A stretch of DNA of 64,000 nucleotides from CAYONZ01 sp964405465 (GCA_964405465.1 CAYONZ010000001.1:124001-188000), one strand, 5' to 3'; shown: positions 52,592-62,221, numbered from the stretch's first letter. Numbers and translations are program-made. The notes: generated by a model from the sequence alone, not told the origin.

Positions 52592-52942
52592 ACTCCCCTC
52601 CATGTTCAGATACCTAGATCGGTAGATTGGAAGCGTAAATTGAGGGTTTCTTTGCAATTTCTCAGAACAAGACAGCAGCGGAATATAATGGCGAACTCAT
52701 AATGCTAACCTCTTGAATTGGAGCAATATTCCAAAGATGCAACCTGAGAAAGTGTCCAAAATTTCAACAGTATTTCAAGATTTGGCCCAGAATTGCCCAT
52801 TGACAAAAGTCGTGGCGTTGGCGACATTATTAACCATCAAGTCTGTCTTGGTGCATCCTGATAAAAATGCCTTGTATGCTAAGGGCTGATCAGAGTTGCA
52901 AATCTAAAAATCCCGTACAAATTAAACAAGGAGCCATAAGGC
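52592..52942. other. Intergenic region between PilZ and rho
   Basis: This 351-base spacer holds no credible gene and must contain divergent promoters. Visible candidates are TATAAT at 52684-52689 (plus; the same bases read ATTATA on the minus strand) without a good -35, and TTGACA at 52800-52805 with CATTAT at 52825-52830 (19-base spacer) toward rho. An AAGGAG ribosome site for rho lies at 52928-52933. I cannot decide which promoters are real. Confidence 0.4.
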
Positions 52943-54646
52943 GTGTCTGAGGTAAATGATCAATCTAATGGAGAAGCTCAAGTTGTTGCGCCTCAAGCGT
53001 CAGCGTCTGAGGTTGCAGAAAAACGAGAGCCCAGTGTGGCTGGAGATGTTTCGGTAGATCAGCCTGGAGATGCCGCTTCTGTTGAAAAATCCCAAGAAAC
53101 CAGAAGTCCGAATCAGCATCAGGATCGACAGCGGAAGTTTACGAAAAACAATCAGGATAAACGTGACCGCCACTCGGGTGGCCGCCAAGACCGCCAAGAA
53201 AATCGTCAAGAAGGCCGTCAAGATAAATTCCGCAACAACAAGAACGACAACAAGAATCGATACGACCGCGGCCAAAATCAAAACCAAAGACCGTACGGAG
53301 ATCATCAGCCTGCAGGTGATGACCTAGACATCAATCCACAGTCGAGTGTCGAAGTGGATCTTGCCGACATTAATTTAACTGACGCAGAAAAAGCTGATTT
53401 GAGTTCAAAAAACTTGAAATCAAAAAAGATCGAAGACCTTACTGCGCTAGCTACCAAGCTGAAAATTGAAAACGCAGCAGGAATGCGCCGCCAAGATATG
53501 GTTTTTGAAATTTTAAAACGCGCCGGAAAGCTAGGAGATATCTTTGGTGACGGCGTACTTGAAATTTTGCCAGATGGATATGGTTTCTTGCGTTCTCCAG
53601 ACTACAACTATCATCCAGGTCCTGACGATATCTATGTGAGTCCATCGCAAATTCGCCGTTTTGGTCTAAGAAAGGGAGATTCAGTTAGCGGGACCGTGCG
53701 CCCCCCTAAAGATGGAGAGAGATATTTTGCTCTCCTAAAAGTTGAAACCCTTAATCACGAGGCGCCAGAAAAGGCGAAAGAGAAAATTCTTTTCGATAAC
53801 CTAACTGCACTTTATCCGCAGGAACGCCTCAAGCTTGAGCACGGCCCTGCAGAATATACCACTCGAGTTGTTGATTTGATGGCACCCCTCGGAAAGGGTC
53901 AACGAGCACTAATCGTTGCGCCACCACGAACTGGAAAAACAGTTCTTTTGCAAAACATTGCAAATGCTATTTCAAAAAATCATCCTGAAGTTGTGTTGAT
54001 CGTTCTCTTGATCGATGAAAGACCTGAAGAAGTGACCGATATGCTTCGAAGTGTAAAAGGTGAAGTTATTAGTTCGACATTTGATGAGCCTCCAACTCGA
54101 CACGTTCAAGTTGCTGAAATGGTGATAGAAAAAGCTCGCCGTTTGGTTGAGCATAAGCATGACGTCGTAATCTTGTTGGATTCAATCACTCGCCTGGCAC
54201 GCGCCTACAACACGGTTGTTCCGCCTTCAGGAAAAATTCTTTCCGGAGGGGTTGACTCAAACGCACTTCAAAAGCCTAAAAGATTTTTTGGTGCGGCTCG
54301 AAATATCGAAGAAGGTGGTAGTCTAACCATTATCGCGACGGCCTTGATTGATACGGGCTCAAGAATGGATGAAGTTATTTTTGAAGAGTTTAAGGGAACT
54401 GGTAACTCTGAAATTCATCTCGATCGCAAACTTATGGAAAAACGTATTTTCCCATGTATGGATATCAATAAGTCGGGAACTAGAAAAGAAGACCTTCTTA
54501 TAAAGCGAGAAGATATGAATCGTCTTTGGATTTTGCGCAAGGTGTTGGCTCCGATGAGCGTTGTGGATAGCATGGAGTTTCTACTCGACAAATTGCAGAA
54601 TACTAAATCGAATTCAGACTTTTTGGCGGGAATGGGTGGCAATTAA
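52943..54646 (+). CDS. rho: Transcription termination factor Rho with extended disordered N terminus
   Basis: 567 residues. Residues 1-~135 are low complexity, acidic/polar then rich in N, Q, R, D and K (for example DRQENRQEGRQDKFRNNKN). Then follow Rho_N (~142-190), the cold-shock RNA-binding domain (VLEILPDGYGFLRSPDYNY) and the RecA-like ATPase with APPRTGKT (K332), LLIDERPEEV and the secondary RNA-binding site. E. coli Rho has the equivalent lysine at 181, so the extension is about 150 residues. It terminates untranslated and Rho-dependent transcripts. GTG start with AAGGAG nine bases upstream. Confidence 0.97.
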   Translation: MSEVNDQSNGEAQVVAPQASASEVAEKREPSVAGDVSVDQPGDAASVEKSQETRSPNQHQDRQRKFTKNNQDKRDRHSGGRQDRQENRQEGRQDKFRNNKNDNKNRYDRGQNQNQRPYGDHQPAGDDLDINPQSSVEVDLADINLTDAEKADLSSKNLKSKKIEDLTALATKLKIENAAGMRRQDMVFEILKRAGKLGDIFGDGVLEILPDGYGFLRSPDYNYHPGPDDIYVSPSQIRRFGLRKGDSVSGTVRPPKDGERYFALLKVETLNHEAPEKAKEKILFDNLTALYPQERLKLEHGPAEYTTRVVDLMAPLGKGQRALIVAPPRTGKTVLLQNIANAISKNHPEVVLIVLLIDERPEEVTDMLRSVKGEVISSTFDEPPTRHVQVAEMVIEKARRLVEHKHDVVILLDSITRLARAYNTVVPPSGKILSGGVDSNALQKPKRFFGAARNIEEGGSLTIIATALIDTGSRMDEVIFEEFKGTGNSEIHLDRKLMEKRIFPCMDINKSGTRKEDLLIKREDMNRLWILRKVLAPMSVVDSMEFLLDKLQNTKSNSDFLAGMGGN

Positions 54647-54675
54647 CCCCTTGATTTTGCCTACAAAACAGTCAA

Positions 54676-54720
54676 ACATTGCACAATTGAGCGCGTTTTT
54701 ATGGGCGCTCAATTCAATGT
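54676..54720 (+). other. Long stem-loop between rho and rpmE
   Basis: ACATTG-cac-AATTGAGCGC (54676-54694) pairs with GCGCTCAATT-CAATGT (54705-54720), giving 16 base pairs with a three-base bulge and a ten-base loop. It follows the rho stop by 29 bases. No T-run follows, so it is not a standard intrinsic terminator; it may protect the rho 3' end or act in regulation. Confidence 0.7.
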
Positions 54721-54729
54721 GGAAAAACA

Positions 54730-54758
54730 TGTGCAAAAAATTTGAACAACGCTATAAT
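54730..54758 (+). promoter_or_regulatory. Putative promoter of rpmE
   Basis: A perfect TATAAT at 54753-54758 lies 17 bases after TGTGCA (54730-54735, three of six). Transcription would begin near 54765, giving an 80-base leader that contains a possible 14-codon reading frame (ATG 54777 to TAA 54821). Confidence 0.5.
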
Positions 54759-54844
54759 GACGCCGAGTTCAAATTCATGCTCGACAACAATAATGAAGCT
54801 ATGGTAATAACCGACCCTTAAGTCAAAATTTTCGGAGTACAATT

Positions 54845-55066
54845 ATGAAAAATGAAATTCATCCAACATATTATGCTGAGGCCGTCGTGACATGTGTTTG
54901 CGGCAATACTTTCAAAACTGGTTCAACTAGAAAAGAACTTCGTGTTGATATTTGTTCCGCTTGCCATCCGTTTTATACGGGCAAACAGAAAAACATGGAT
55001 ACTGAGGGACGCGTTGAAAAGTTCCGTAAAAAATATGCGAATGTTACTACAGGTACCAAGGCTTAA
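54845..55066 (+). CDS. rpmE: 50S ribosomal protein L31
   Basis: 73 residues, MKNEIHPTYYAEAVVTCVCGN with the zinc-binding form of L31: CVC near residues 17-19 and CSACHPFYTG. L31 bridges the 50S and 30S subunits. The cysteine set marks the zinc-containing C+ paralogue that is usually replaced under zinc limitation. CGGAG lies before ATG 54845. Confidence 0.96.
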   Translation: MKNEIHPTYYAEAVVTCVCGNTFKTGSTRKELRVDICSACHPFYTGKQKNMDTEGRVEKFRKKYANVTTGTKA

Positions 55067-55086
55067 GTTTATTTCTTTTGTTTATT

Positions 55087-55121
55087 AGCTCCGAGATATG
55101 AGTTTCGGGGCTTTTCTTTTT
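55087..55121 (+). terminator. Rho-independent terminator of rpmE
   Basis: AGCTCCGA (55087-55094) pairs with TCGGGGCT (55105-55112), one G-U pair, followed by TTTCTTTTT. It starts 20 bases after the L31 stop. Confidence 0.87.
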
Positions 55122-55179
55122 GGCAATAAGGTCTTCCGGTCCCCCCCCCTTCCCTCTTTTATTAATTTGTGAGAGCTTC

Positions 55180-56253
55180 ATGTTTGCAAATCTCGATGAT
55201 GTTGAGTCTCGTTACGAACAGATTAATATGGATCTTCAGAACCCGCAAATTACTGGTGATCAGTCGCGGTTTAGATCTTTAATGAAAGAGCTGTCAGATC
55301 TTGAGAAGATCGTACCAATGTATCGACGGTACAAAAAAATAGTCCAACAAATTGAAGATGCAAAGACCATTTTAGAAACAGAAAAAGATGAAGACCTTCG
55401 ACAGATGGCCAAGGAAGATTTGCCTGGTCTTGATTCAGAGCGATTTAGTCTAGAAGAAGAGTTGAAGCTTGCACTATTGCCAAAAGATCCTAACGATGAT
55501 CGGAATATTGTTTTGGAAATTCGTGCCGGCGCTGGAGGCGATGAGGCGAGCTTATTTGCTGAAGAGCTTTTCAGAGGATACACCCATTATGCCAACAATC
55601 GCGGTTGGAAAGTTGATCTTTTGTCCACATCCGATGGAAATGCCGGTGGCTACAAAGAGGTAATTGCCTCGATTACGGGCGAAAAAGTATTTAGCCGTTT
55701 GAAATTTGAAAGTGGTGTTCATCGAGTTCAAAGAGTTCCAAAAACTGAAACTCAAGGTCGTGTTCATACGTCAACAGTCACTGTCGCTGTGTTACCAGAA
55801 GCCGATGAAGTTGATGTTAAGATAGATCCAAATGACCTTAGAATTGATGTTTTTCGAAGTGGAGGGGCTGGAGGGCAGTCTGTTAACACCACGGATTCAG
55901 CGGTTCGTGTCACCCATCTTCCGACAAATACAGTGGTTATTTGCCAAGACGAGAAGTCTCAGCTGAAGAATAAATCTAAAGCACTTAAAGTACTTTATTC
56001 CAGACTATTAGCAGCTGAACAGGAAAAAGCCATTAAGAATGCCTCCGATGCGCGTCTTTCGCAAATTGGAACAGGTGATAGGTCTGAGCGAATTAGGACA
56101 TATAATTTTCCACAAACTAGAATTACAGATCATCGAATTGGCTTAACTATTCACCAGTTGAATCAAGTAATGAGCGGAGAATTTGAGATTTTGATCGATC
56201 CTCTCATTGCTTATTTTCAAGCTGAGGAACTTAAAAAGCAAAAATCATCATGA
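55180..56253 (+). CDS. prfA: Peptide chain release factor 1
   Basis: 357 residues with the GGQ motif (residues 231-233 in SGGAGGQSVN) that triggers peptidyl-tRNA hydrolysis and the P-K-T tripeptide in RVPKTETQGRVHTS, the PxT anticodon of RF1, so it reads UAA and UAG. prmC, whose product methylates the GGQ glutamine, overlaps its end by four bases. ATG 55180 gives the usual start; the frame is open from 55120 across a run of nine C at 55141-55149. Confidence 0.97.
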   Translation: MFANLDDVESRYEQINMDLQNPQITGDQSRFRSLMKELSDLEKIVPMYRRYKKIVQQIEDAKTILETEKDEDLRQMAKEDLPGLDSERFSLEEELKLALLPKDPNDDRNIVLEIRAGAGGDEASLFAEELFRGYTHYANNRGWKVDLLSTSDGNAGGYKEVIASITGEKVFSRLKFESGVHRVQRVPKTETQGRVHTSTVTVAVLPEADEVDVKIDPNDLRIDVFRSGGAGGQSVNTTDSAVRVTHLPTNTVVICQDEKSQLKNKSKALKVLYSRLLAAEQEKAIKNASDARLSQIGTGDRSERIRTYNFPQTRITDHRIGLTIHQLNQVMSGEFEILIDPLIAYFQAEELKKQKSS

Positions 56254-57104
56254 TTGTTAAAGATGTCGTCTTAAAGACGAGTCAGTTTTTCAAAGAAAAG
56301 GGATTGAGCTCTCCCCGTCTCGATGCTGAAATTTTAATTGCAAGTGGTTTGGGTTGGCCAAGAATTCAGATATATACCAAGTTTGATTATCCCTTGTCTG
56401 AGCAAGAGCTGAAGGACTGCAGGGAATTGGTCCGTCGTCGATCGACAGGCGAGCCAATTGCGTACATTCTTGGTCAGAAGGATTTCTATAAACTGACATT
56501 CGGAGTGGAGTCCGGAGTATTGATTCCTAGGCCTGAAACAGAATTGTTAGTTGAGCGGGTATTGGAATTGGTTGCTGACCCGAAGAACGGTTTGCATTTT
56601 GCGGATCTGGGCTGTGGAAGTGGCTGTATTGGTTTGAGCCTTTTGCATGACCTTGTATCGAGTACTTGTGAATTTGTTGATTTGTCGGCAAAGGCAATTG
56701 AAGTTTCAAAGCGAAATTCAACCAAGTTGAATCTAGATGCTCGTGCCACTTTTTTTCAAAAAGATGTTGTTGAGTATTTATCCTTAGGTACAAAATTTGA
56801 TTTAATTGTCGCAAACCCTCCATACATTGATCCGTCAGACAATGAGGTTGAGGGAATGGTTCGCAAATTCGAACCACACGAGGCACTGTATTCAGAGGAT
56901 CAAGGCCTGTTTCACCTGAAGAGTTGGGGAAAAGCGGCCTTATCAAATCTTAATCCTGGAGGTTTTTTGATTTTTGAAATCGGACATTTACAGGGGCCAT
57001 CGATGAAAAGTTATTTTGAGTTGCTTGATTCTGTAGAGTCTGTTCGAATTTTAAAGGATCTTTCTGCGCGAGATCGTTTTGTAGAAGTTTTCAAAAGGAA
57101 TTAA
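56250..57104 (+). CDS. prmC: Peptide chain release factor N5-glutamine methyltransferase PrmC
   Basis: 284 residues with the N-terminal helical RF-binding domain and the class I methyltransferase domain: LGCGSGCIGLSLL motif I and the NPPYI motif IV that binds the glutamine side chain. It methylates the GGQ glutamine of RF1 and RF2. Coupled to prfA. Confidence 0.96.
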   Translation: MIVKDVVLKTSQFFKEKGLSSPRLDAEILIASGLGWPRIQIYTKFDYPLSEQELKDCRELVRRRSTGEPIAYILGQKDFYKLTFGVESGVLIPRPETELLVERVLELVADPKNGLHFADLGCGSGCIGLSLLHDLVSSTCEFVDLSAKAIEVSKRNSTKLNLDARATFFQKDVVEYLSLGTKFDLIVANPPYIDPSDNEVEGMVRKFEPHEALYSEDQGLFHLKSWGKAALSNLNPGGFLIFEIGHLQGPSMKSYFELLDSVESVRILKDLSARDRFVEVFKRN

Positions 57105-57107
57105 ATT

Positions 57108-58361
57108 ATGGATAAAATGATTGTAAGAGGCGGCCGCCCTCTCTCTGGAGAGGTTCATGTTAGCGGTGCAAAAAACTCTGCTTTAAAGCTTCTGTTCGCA
57201 AGCCTGTTGGCTGAAGGTGAGCATATTTTTGAAAATGTTCCCGAATTAAAAGACATAGAGTCGGCCATTTTATTATTGGAAAGCTTGGGGGCAAAAATAG
57301 ATCGTGAAGGTAAGACTTTGCGTGTTTACACGGCTCCCCCTAAGGCATACGAGGCTCATTATGATCTTGTGAGAAAAATGCGAGCAAGCATTCTGTGTTT
57401 GGGTCCGCTGCTTACAAAATATGGGAAAGCTCAGGTTAGTTTGCCTGGGGGATGTGCGATAGGTACCCGCCCAATCAACCTACATCTCGAGGGGATGAAA
57501 GCAATGGGTGCTGAGGTGCAGCTGCGTGAGGGATATGTACACGCAGAGGCGAAGCGTTTGCAGGGTGCAAATATTCTTTTTGAATTTGCAACTGTTGGTG
57601 GAACTGAGAACATAATGATGGCGGCAACTTTGGCAGAGGGCACCACAATCATAGAAAATGCAGCGAAAGAGCCAGAAATTGTGGATTTGGCAAACTACCT
57701 TATTAAAATGGGCGCGAAAATTTCTGGGGCGGGTTCCAGTATCATCAAAGTAGAGGGAGTGGAAAAGCTGACGCCTTCAACTCACAAAGTAATTCCAGAT
57801 CGAATTGAGGCCGGTACGCTTTTGTTGGCAGGCGCGATTACCAGGGGTGATGTGATTGTTAAAGACTGCATTCCAGATGATCTCGATGCTCTAGTGTTAA
57901 AGCTGCGCGAGAGCGGTTTTAAAATTGAAACTGGAATAAATAGTCTTAGGGTTCTCCCCGCAAAGACATGGAAAGGGGTTGATATTACAACTGCTCCACA
58001 TCCTGCCTTTCCTACTGATTTACAAGCTCAATTTATGGCACTCATGACAATCGCAGAGGGAACAAGTGTCATTACTGAAACAGTATTTGAAAACCGATTT
58101 ATGCATGTTTCAGAATTGCTTAGAATGGGTGCTGACATCACTCCTAAGTCGAGGGTGGCCGTGGTTCGGGGCAATCCTAAGGGAATTCAGGGCGCACCTG
58201 TGATGGCTACAGATCTTCGCGCTGGAGCAAGCTTGGTTCTTGCCGGACTTGCCGCAAATGGTGAAACGCAAATTAGCAGAATTTATCATTTAGATCGTGG
58301 ATATGAAAACCTTGAATCCAAACTACAGAAACTTGGTGCCGATATTTTTCGAGAGAAATAA
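57108..58361 (+). CDS. murA: UDP-N-acetylglucosamine 1-carboxyvinyltransferase MurA
   Basis: 417 residues of the EPSP-synthase-like inside-out barrel. The active cysteine C116 is in PGGCAIGTRPINLHL, with K22-N23 in SGAKNSALK. It transfers enolpyruvate to UDP-GlcNAc, the first committed step of peptidoglycan synthesis. C116 predicts sensitivity to fosfomycin. Confidence 0.97.
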   Translation: MDKMIVRGGRPLSGEVHVSGAKNSALKLLFASLLAEGEHIFENVPELKDIESAILLLESLGAKIDREGKTLRVYTAPPKAYEAHYDLVRKMRASILCLGPLLTKYGKAQVSLPGGCAIGTRPINLHLEGMKAMGAEVQLREGYVHAEAKRLQGANILFEFATVGGTENIMMAATLAEGTTIIENAAKEPEIVDLANYLIKMGAKISGAGSSIIKVEGVEKLTPSTHKVIPDRIEAGTLLLAGAITRGDVIVKDCIPDDLDALVLKLRESGFKIETGINSLRVLPAKTWKGVDITTAPHPAFPTDLQAQFMALMTIAEGTSVITETVFENRFMHVSELLRMGADITPKSRVAVVRGNPKGIQGAPVMATDLRAGASLVLAGLAANGETQISRIYHLDRGYENLESKLQKLGADIFREK

Positions 58362-58396
58362 AAAACCCAAACACCAGAGGGGCTAGTGTTTGGGTT
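58357..58396 (-). terminator. Terminator hairpin between murA and the secreted protein gene
   Basis: AACCCAAACAC (58364-58374) and GTGTTTGGGTT (58386-58396) form a perfect 11-base-pair stem. On the minus strand the stem is followed by TTTTATTT, fitting a terminator for the gene ending at 58440. On the plus strand it directly follows murA but is followed by A, so it is weaker in that direction. Confidence 0.8.
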
Positions 58397-58439
58397 AAAA
58401 AACTCGACCTATAGAAACTCTACAGAGCGATTTGCTATC

Positions 58440-59150
58440 CTAGTTTTGTGTTTTATGGAGGGGCACAAAACTAATCTGCGACAAAAACATCGATGACAAC
58501 TTCTTGTTGGCATCAGACGAATTCAAAAAGCCATTGACCCCGTTGTTATCTGAAGACATGACCGAAAAAGCTAGGTCATACCCTTCCACGTCAACGGGTG
58601 CTCCTACATACGAGCTCAAATCAAAAAACGAATTCAGTTCAAAAATCTTGTCGGTAGTTACCAAAACATATTTAGAAAAACTTCCGAGCATTTGTGCGGG
58701 AACAAAAACAACAACTCCAGTTTGGCGTGTATTGGACTCAAAGGAAGTTCTCTCATTAGGAACAAAAACAGTCTTAGAAAAAGAGCGCATGTCATTTTCA
58801 AAAACAAAAGCAACATTGACGTTTTTCAAGTCGGCCAAAAGCGCTGGGTCAGCAACAACCGAAAATTTACGAGTCTCATTCTCACAAAAACTAGAGACTT
58901 CTGTTGAGATGGCGAGTTTCACGTGTGCAAGATCATTTCTGACAAAACGATTTTTAACTATAACTCGCGGATTTATTTCACAACCACTCAGGGTTCCTTC
59001 AACTAGTAGGAGGGATGGGCTCTCTAAAATACGAAAAGTAGTGATCTGAACATCAGCTTTGGCAAAAGCGGAAATAAACAGAACTGCTAGTATATAAACA
59101 AAAAGGAAAAGTTTTTTAAATCGTTGAAGAGTCACCATATTGATTTTCAT
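58440..59150 (-). CDS. Hypothetical secreted protein
   Basis: About 236 residues, not recognised. An N-terminal basic stretch and hydrophobic segment (LFLFVYILAVLFISAFAKA) form a signal peptide with a good AKA cleavage site. The mature part is beta-rich with two cysteines (SGCEIN and SSFCEN) that may form a disulfide, and repeated short phenylalanine/serine segments. It is probably periplasmic or secreted. No good ribosome site; start may be ATG 59150 or ATG 59138, or GTG 59168. Confidence 0.68.
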   Translation of the reverse strand: MKINMVTLQRFKKLFLFVYILAVLFISAFAKADVQITTFRILESPSLLLVEGTLSGCEINPRVIVKNRFVRNDLAHVKLAISTEVSSFCENETRKFSVVADPALLADLKNVNVAFVFENDMRSFSKTVFVPNERTSFESNTRQTGVVVFVPAQMLGSFSKYVLVTTDKIFELNSFFDLSSYVGAPVDVEGYDLAFSVMSSDNNGVNGFLNSSDANKKLSSMFLSQISFVPLHKTQN

Positions 59151-59359
59151 TAGCAAAGCTAGTGCCACCCCGAGGTAGAATCAAGTGAGGTACATTTCAC
59201 TTGAGAGTTTGAAGAAAAGGGGAATCAGACCAAAATCGAGATTCAGCAGAGTCGGGTTTGGAAAAACTTGTCGAATTCTTAAAAAAATCAAATACTTAAA
59301 ATACAAACCCGTTTTGAAACCAGGACCCAATTTGGAACCGGCAAAGAGAGTGAGATTTT

Positions 59360-62221
59360 GTGCAACAAGGTACCCACAAGTGGATCGTTAGAGATCAAGA
59401 GGGAAGAATCTTCGGTCCGTTTTCGACACAAAAAATACTGAGTCAAATAGAGGGAGGAGTTTACTCAGGCAATGAGCAGGTTGCATTGTACCCTGGTGGA
59501 TCATGGATATCGATTTCCCAGGCTCCAGAGTTTTACGACAAACTTTTGGATGTGCTAGAAGCTGAAGTGAAAGATCGGCCTTTCAAAGGCAGTGACAGCA
59601 CTAAATCTACAATTGATGAAGGCTCACAGTCTTTGAGCAAATCGACAGGGCGTGTTTTTCGGGAGGTGACGGAGCCAGACCTTCAAGATCGATCAACATC
59701 TCAAACGACAACTGAAATGGATACGAAAATTGAGGGGCAGTCTCGCTCCCACCAATCACGCAAAATTCAAAAGACAAATGATGAAATCATTGAACTTGAG
59801 GACATTGGAGAATTCAAAACGGAAGCGCGCAATAGAATAATGCGCGTGCCAATGGTTTTGGTTACGATTGGAATTTTGGCAGTGATTTTGGCTTGGCTTT
59901 TAAGGCCATCGGCTAAGGTTGGACAGATACATTTACTAGCACCTCGAAAAGGGCAGCCGGCAATTTCTATCGAAAAGGCGCGCGAAAAAACAGAAACCGC
60001 GTTTAAAAAAATCATGCGGGATCGATTTTCATCATATGTGTCGGCGGAAAATGATCTCGTTGAAGTATTAGAGGGAAGGCCTGACGATGTTTGGGCAGGT
60101 GCAAATCTTTGTACAGCGTACTATCGCCTTTGGCCTTATGCCTATCAGGACTCGGGGGACCTCGCAGCGATTAAGGTTGTGGCGAGTTCGGTGATGAGCC
60201 GAGATCCGACCGGAGAGTGGGGGGCAATTTGCCAAGCGACTCTTTACTTGATGGAGTCAAAGTCAGAAATTGCTGCAAATTTCATTGATACGAAACTTCG
60301 ATCGATTGAAGAAAAACAGGACATGGCCGGTGTACCTCGTGAACGCAACCCATATTTATTTGCCATGCGTGGTGATATATTTTTTGGAGTCGGCAACTAC
60401 GAAATGGCTGCTTTGTATTACAGAGATGCTATTGATTATCTTCCGCAATGGTTGCGATTGTGGGTAGATGAGGCTCGAGCGAAAGCTATGCGCAAGGAAT
60501 ATGCACAAGCACATGACCAATTTCGAAAGATTTTAGAGAAAGACTCTAGTCACCCAATTGCACAAGTTGAGATGGGTGCGCTCGAGTTCTTTCAATTCAA
60601 CCATGAAGACACAGCGCTTGAGTTGGTTCATTCTGCATTGTCGAGTTCAGAAAAGCTTCCGAGAAAAATTGAAGCGAGAGCGCATGAGGTTGCTGCACGG
60701 GTATATTTAAAAAAGGGGCAAAAGAAAAAAGCAAAAGCTGAGTCCAAACTGGCATTTCAAATGAATTCACTGAGTCCCTCGATTCAAGAGCTTGCAAACC
60801 TTGTAGATAGCGAGGGCGGAAACCAAATTCAGCTCGACTGTAGTGAAATGCGGGTGCGTGGTGATCAGAGATATAAGATTGGAGACTATCTCGGCGCTCA
60901 AGGAGAGTATCGCGCAGCGCTTGAAAAATGTCCCCGAGATGCTTCGGCAGCCCTTTTCGCTGGAAAATCTCTTTGGAAGCTAAACCAAATAAACGAGGCC
61001 ATTGAAATGGTAAAGCACGCCACCAAAGCTGATCCAAAGCTGGTTGAGGGGTACCTTACTCTGGCCGATTTCTATAGTCAGCGCTATGATTATGTTGGGG
61101 CCGCAACAGCTCTTAAAAATCTTCAAGCGGTAAGTTCTAATTCATATGAGGTGTATAAAGGCTACGCGCAGATCGAAATGCAGAGAAATAGCCTTCGTCA
61201 GGCCGAGCAGTATGCTGCAAGAGCAATGAAGATATATGCAAACGACGTTGACCTAATAATTTTGTTTGCAGAAATAAAATTTAAAAGTCAGCAATTGGGA
61301 GAGGCACTTCAGTACGTCTCTCAGGCAATTGAAATTGACTCAACAAATGTTCGCGCACTTGCATTAAAATGCCAGTTGGTTGCGGCGATAAAGGGTTTTA
61401 AAAATGGCAGACTTTGCGCCCTAGACCTTCAAAGAGCTTTTCCTTATGTGGCTGAGTATTACATCGCTCTCGGGGACATAAGTGTAACTGACCAGCAGTA
61501 TCAAGAGGCAGAAGAAGCTTATAAAAAAGCTCTAGCTCTCGATAAAAACAATAAATCAGCAATGATGGCTTTGGGTAAGGTGATGCAGGCTGTGAATCAC
61601 GGCACAGAGGCACTACAGTCATTTACCGACGCCGCGGTATTGGATCCATCAGATCCGACGCCTCTCTACTATGCTGGCATGGTCTATATGGGCATGAATA
61701 AGTATGAGGCTGCTTATACCCAATTTGTTAGAGCAATAAATGCCAATCCACGTTTTCCTCGGATTTACTTTTGGGCAGGGCAGGCACTTCTTAAAAAGAT
61801 ACCTCCCGAAGCAGACGAAGCTTTGGCTATGGCAAACAAGGAGAAGACATTCAATCCGGATTTGCCAGATGGATACATTCTTTCAGCAGAGGCTAATTAC
61901 GTAAAGAAGCAGTATCCTGCGTGTGCAGCCGATCTTCAGCGCGCTGTTGCAAAGGGAGCACAAGACTCAATGACCAGCGTAAAGATGGCAAGATGCTTTC
62001 GATTGTCTGGAAACGTCGATGCCGCACTCACCTTCCTGCGACAAGCAAAATTGCGAGAGTCTGGCAACCCAGATATTTATAAAGAGCTTGGTGACGTTTT
62101 TAAAACTAAAGGTCAATATCAAGAGGCAATAGCGGCGTATGAACAATATTTGATTCTTGTGCCGAATGCGCCGGATCGAACGGTGATTCAAAATACTATT
62201 GGAGAAATTAGGTCTAGATAG
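59360..62221 (+). CDS. GYF-like domain plus TPR repeat membrane protein
   Basis: 953 residues. Residues ~6-65 (WIVRDQEGRIFGPFSTQKI and GGSWISI) look like a bacterial GYF_2-type domain. A polar linker and one membrane helix (PMVLVTIGILAVILAWLL, ~164-181) follow, then about 750 residues of TPR repeats, many with the G-Y/N-Y and A-P pattern (GQYQEAIAAYEQYLILVPNAPD at the end). The GYF-like domain would face the cytosol and the TPR array the periplasm. It is probably a scaffold; no partner is known. GTG 59360 follows a GAGAGTGAG ribosome site. Confidence 0.85.
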   Translation: MQQGTHKWIVRDQEGRIFGPFSTQKILSQIEGGVYSGNEQVALYPGGSWISISQAPEFYDKLLDVLEAEVKDRPFKGSDSTKSTIDEGSQSLSKSTGRVFREVTEPDLQDRSTSQTTTEMDTKIEGQSRSHQSRKIQKTNDEIIELEDIGEFKTEARNRIMRVPMVLVTIGILAVILAWLLRPSAKVGQIHLLAPRKGQPAISIEKAREKTETAFKKIMRDRFSSYVSAENDLVEVLEGRPDDVWAGANLCTAYYRLWPYAYQDSGDLAAIKVVASSVMSRDPTGEWGAICQATLYLMESKSEIAANFIDTKLRSIEEKQDMAGVPRERNPYLFAMRGDIFFGVGNYEMAALYYRDAIDYLPQWLRLWVDEARAKAMRKEYAQAHDQFRKILEKDSSHPIAQVEMGALEFFQFNHEDTALELVHSALSSSEKLPRKIEARAHEVAARVYLKKGQKKKAKAESKLAFQMNSLSPSIQELANLVDSEGGNQIQLDCSEMRVRGDQRYKIGDYLGAQGEYRAALEKCPRDASAALFAGKSLWKLNQINEAIEMVKHATKADPKLVEGYLTLADFYSQRYDYVGAATALKNLQAVSSNSYEVYKGYAQIEMQRNSLRQAEQYAARAMKIYANDVDLIILFAEIKFKSQQLGEALQYVSQAIEIDSTNVRALALKCQLVAAIKGFKNGRLCALDLQRAFPYVAEYYIALGDISVTDQQYQEAEEAYKKALALDKNNKSAMMALGKVMQAVNHGTEALQSFTDAAVLDPSDPTPLYYAGMVYMGMNKYEAAYTQFVRAINANPRFPRIYFWAGQALLKKIPPEADEALAMANKEKTFNPDLPDGYILSAEANYVKKQYPACAADLQRAVAKGAQDSMTSVKMARCFRLSGNVDAALTFLRQAKLRESGNPDIYKELGDVFKTKGQYQEAIAAYEQYLILVPNAPDRTVIQNTIGEIRSR

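Noticed and set aside
54561..54821. 86-residue frame over the rho 3' end
   Set aside because: It overlaps rho in another frame and is rich in tryptophan and asparagine; only its last 14 codons lie outside rho and are mentioned as a possible leader frame.
55141..55149. Run of nine C before prfA, considered as a phase-variable tract
   Set aside because: It lies outside the prfA coding sequence, upstream of ATG 55180, so slippage would not change a protein. It could still affect leader length.
59185..59391. 68-residue very basic frame before the TPR gene
   Set aside because: No good start or family similarity, and it overlaps the TPR start.
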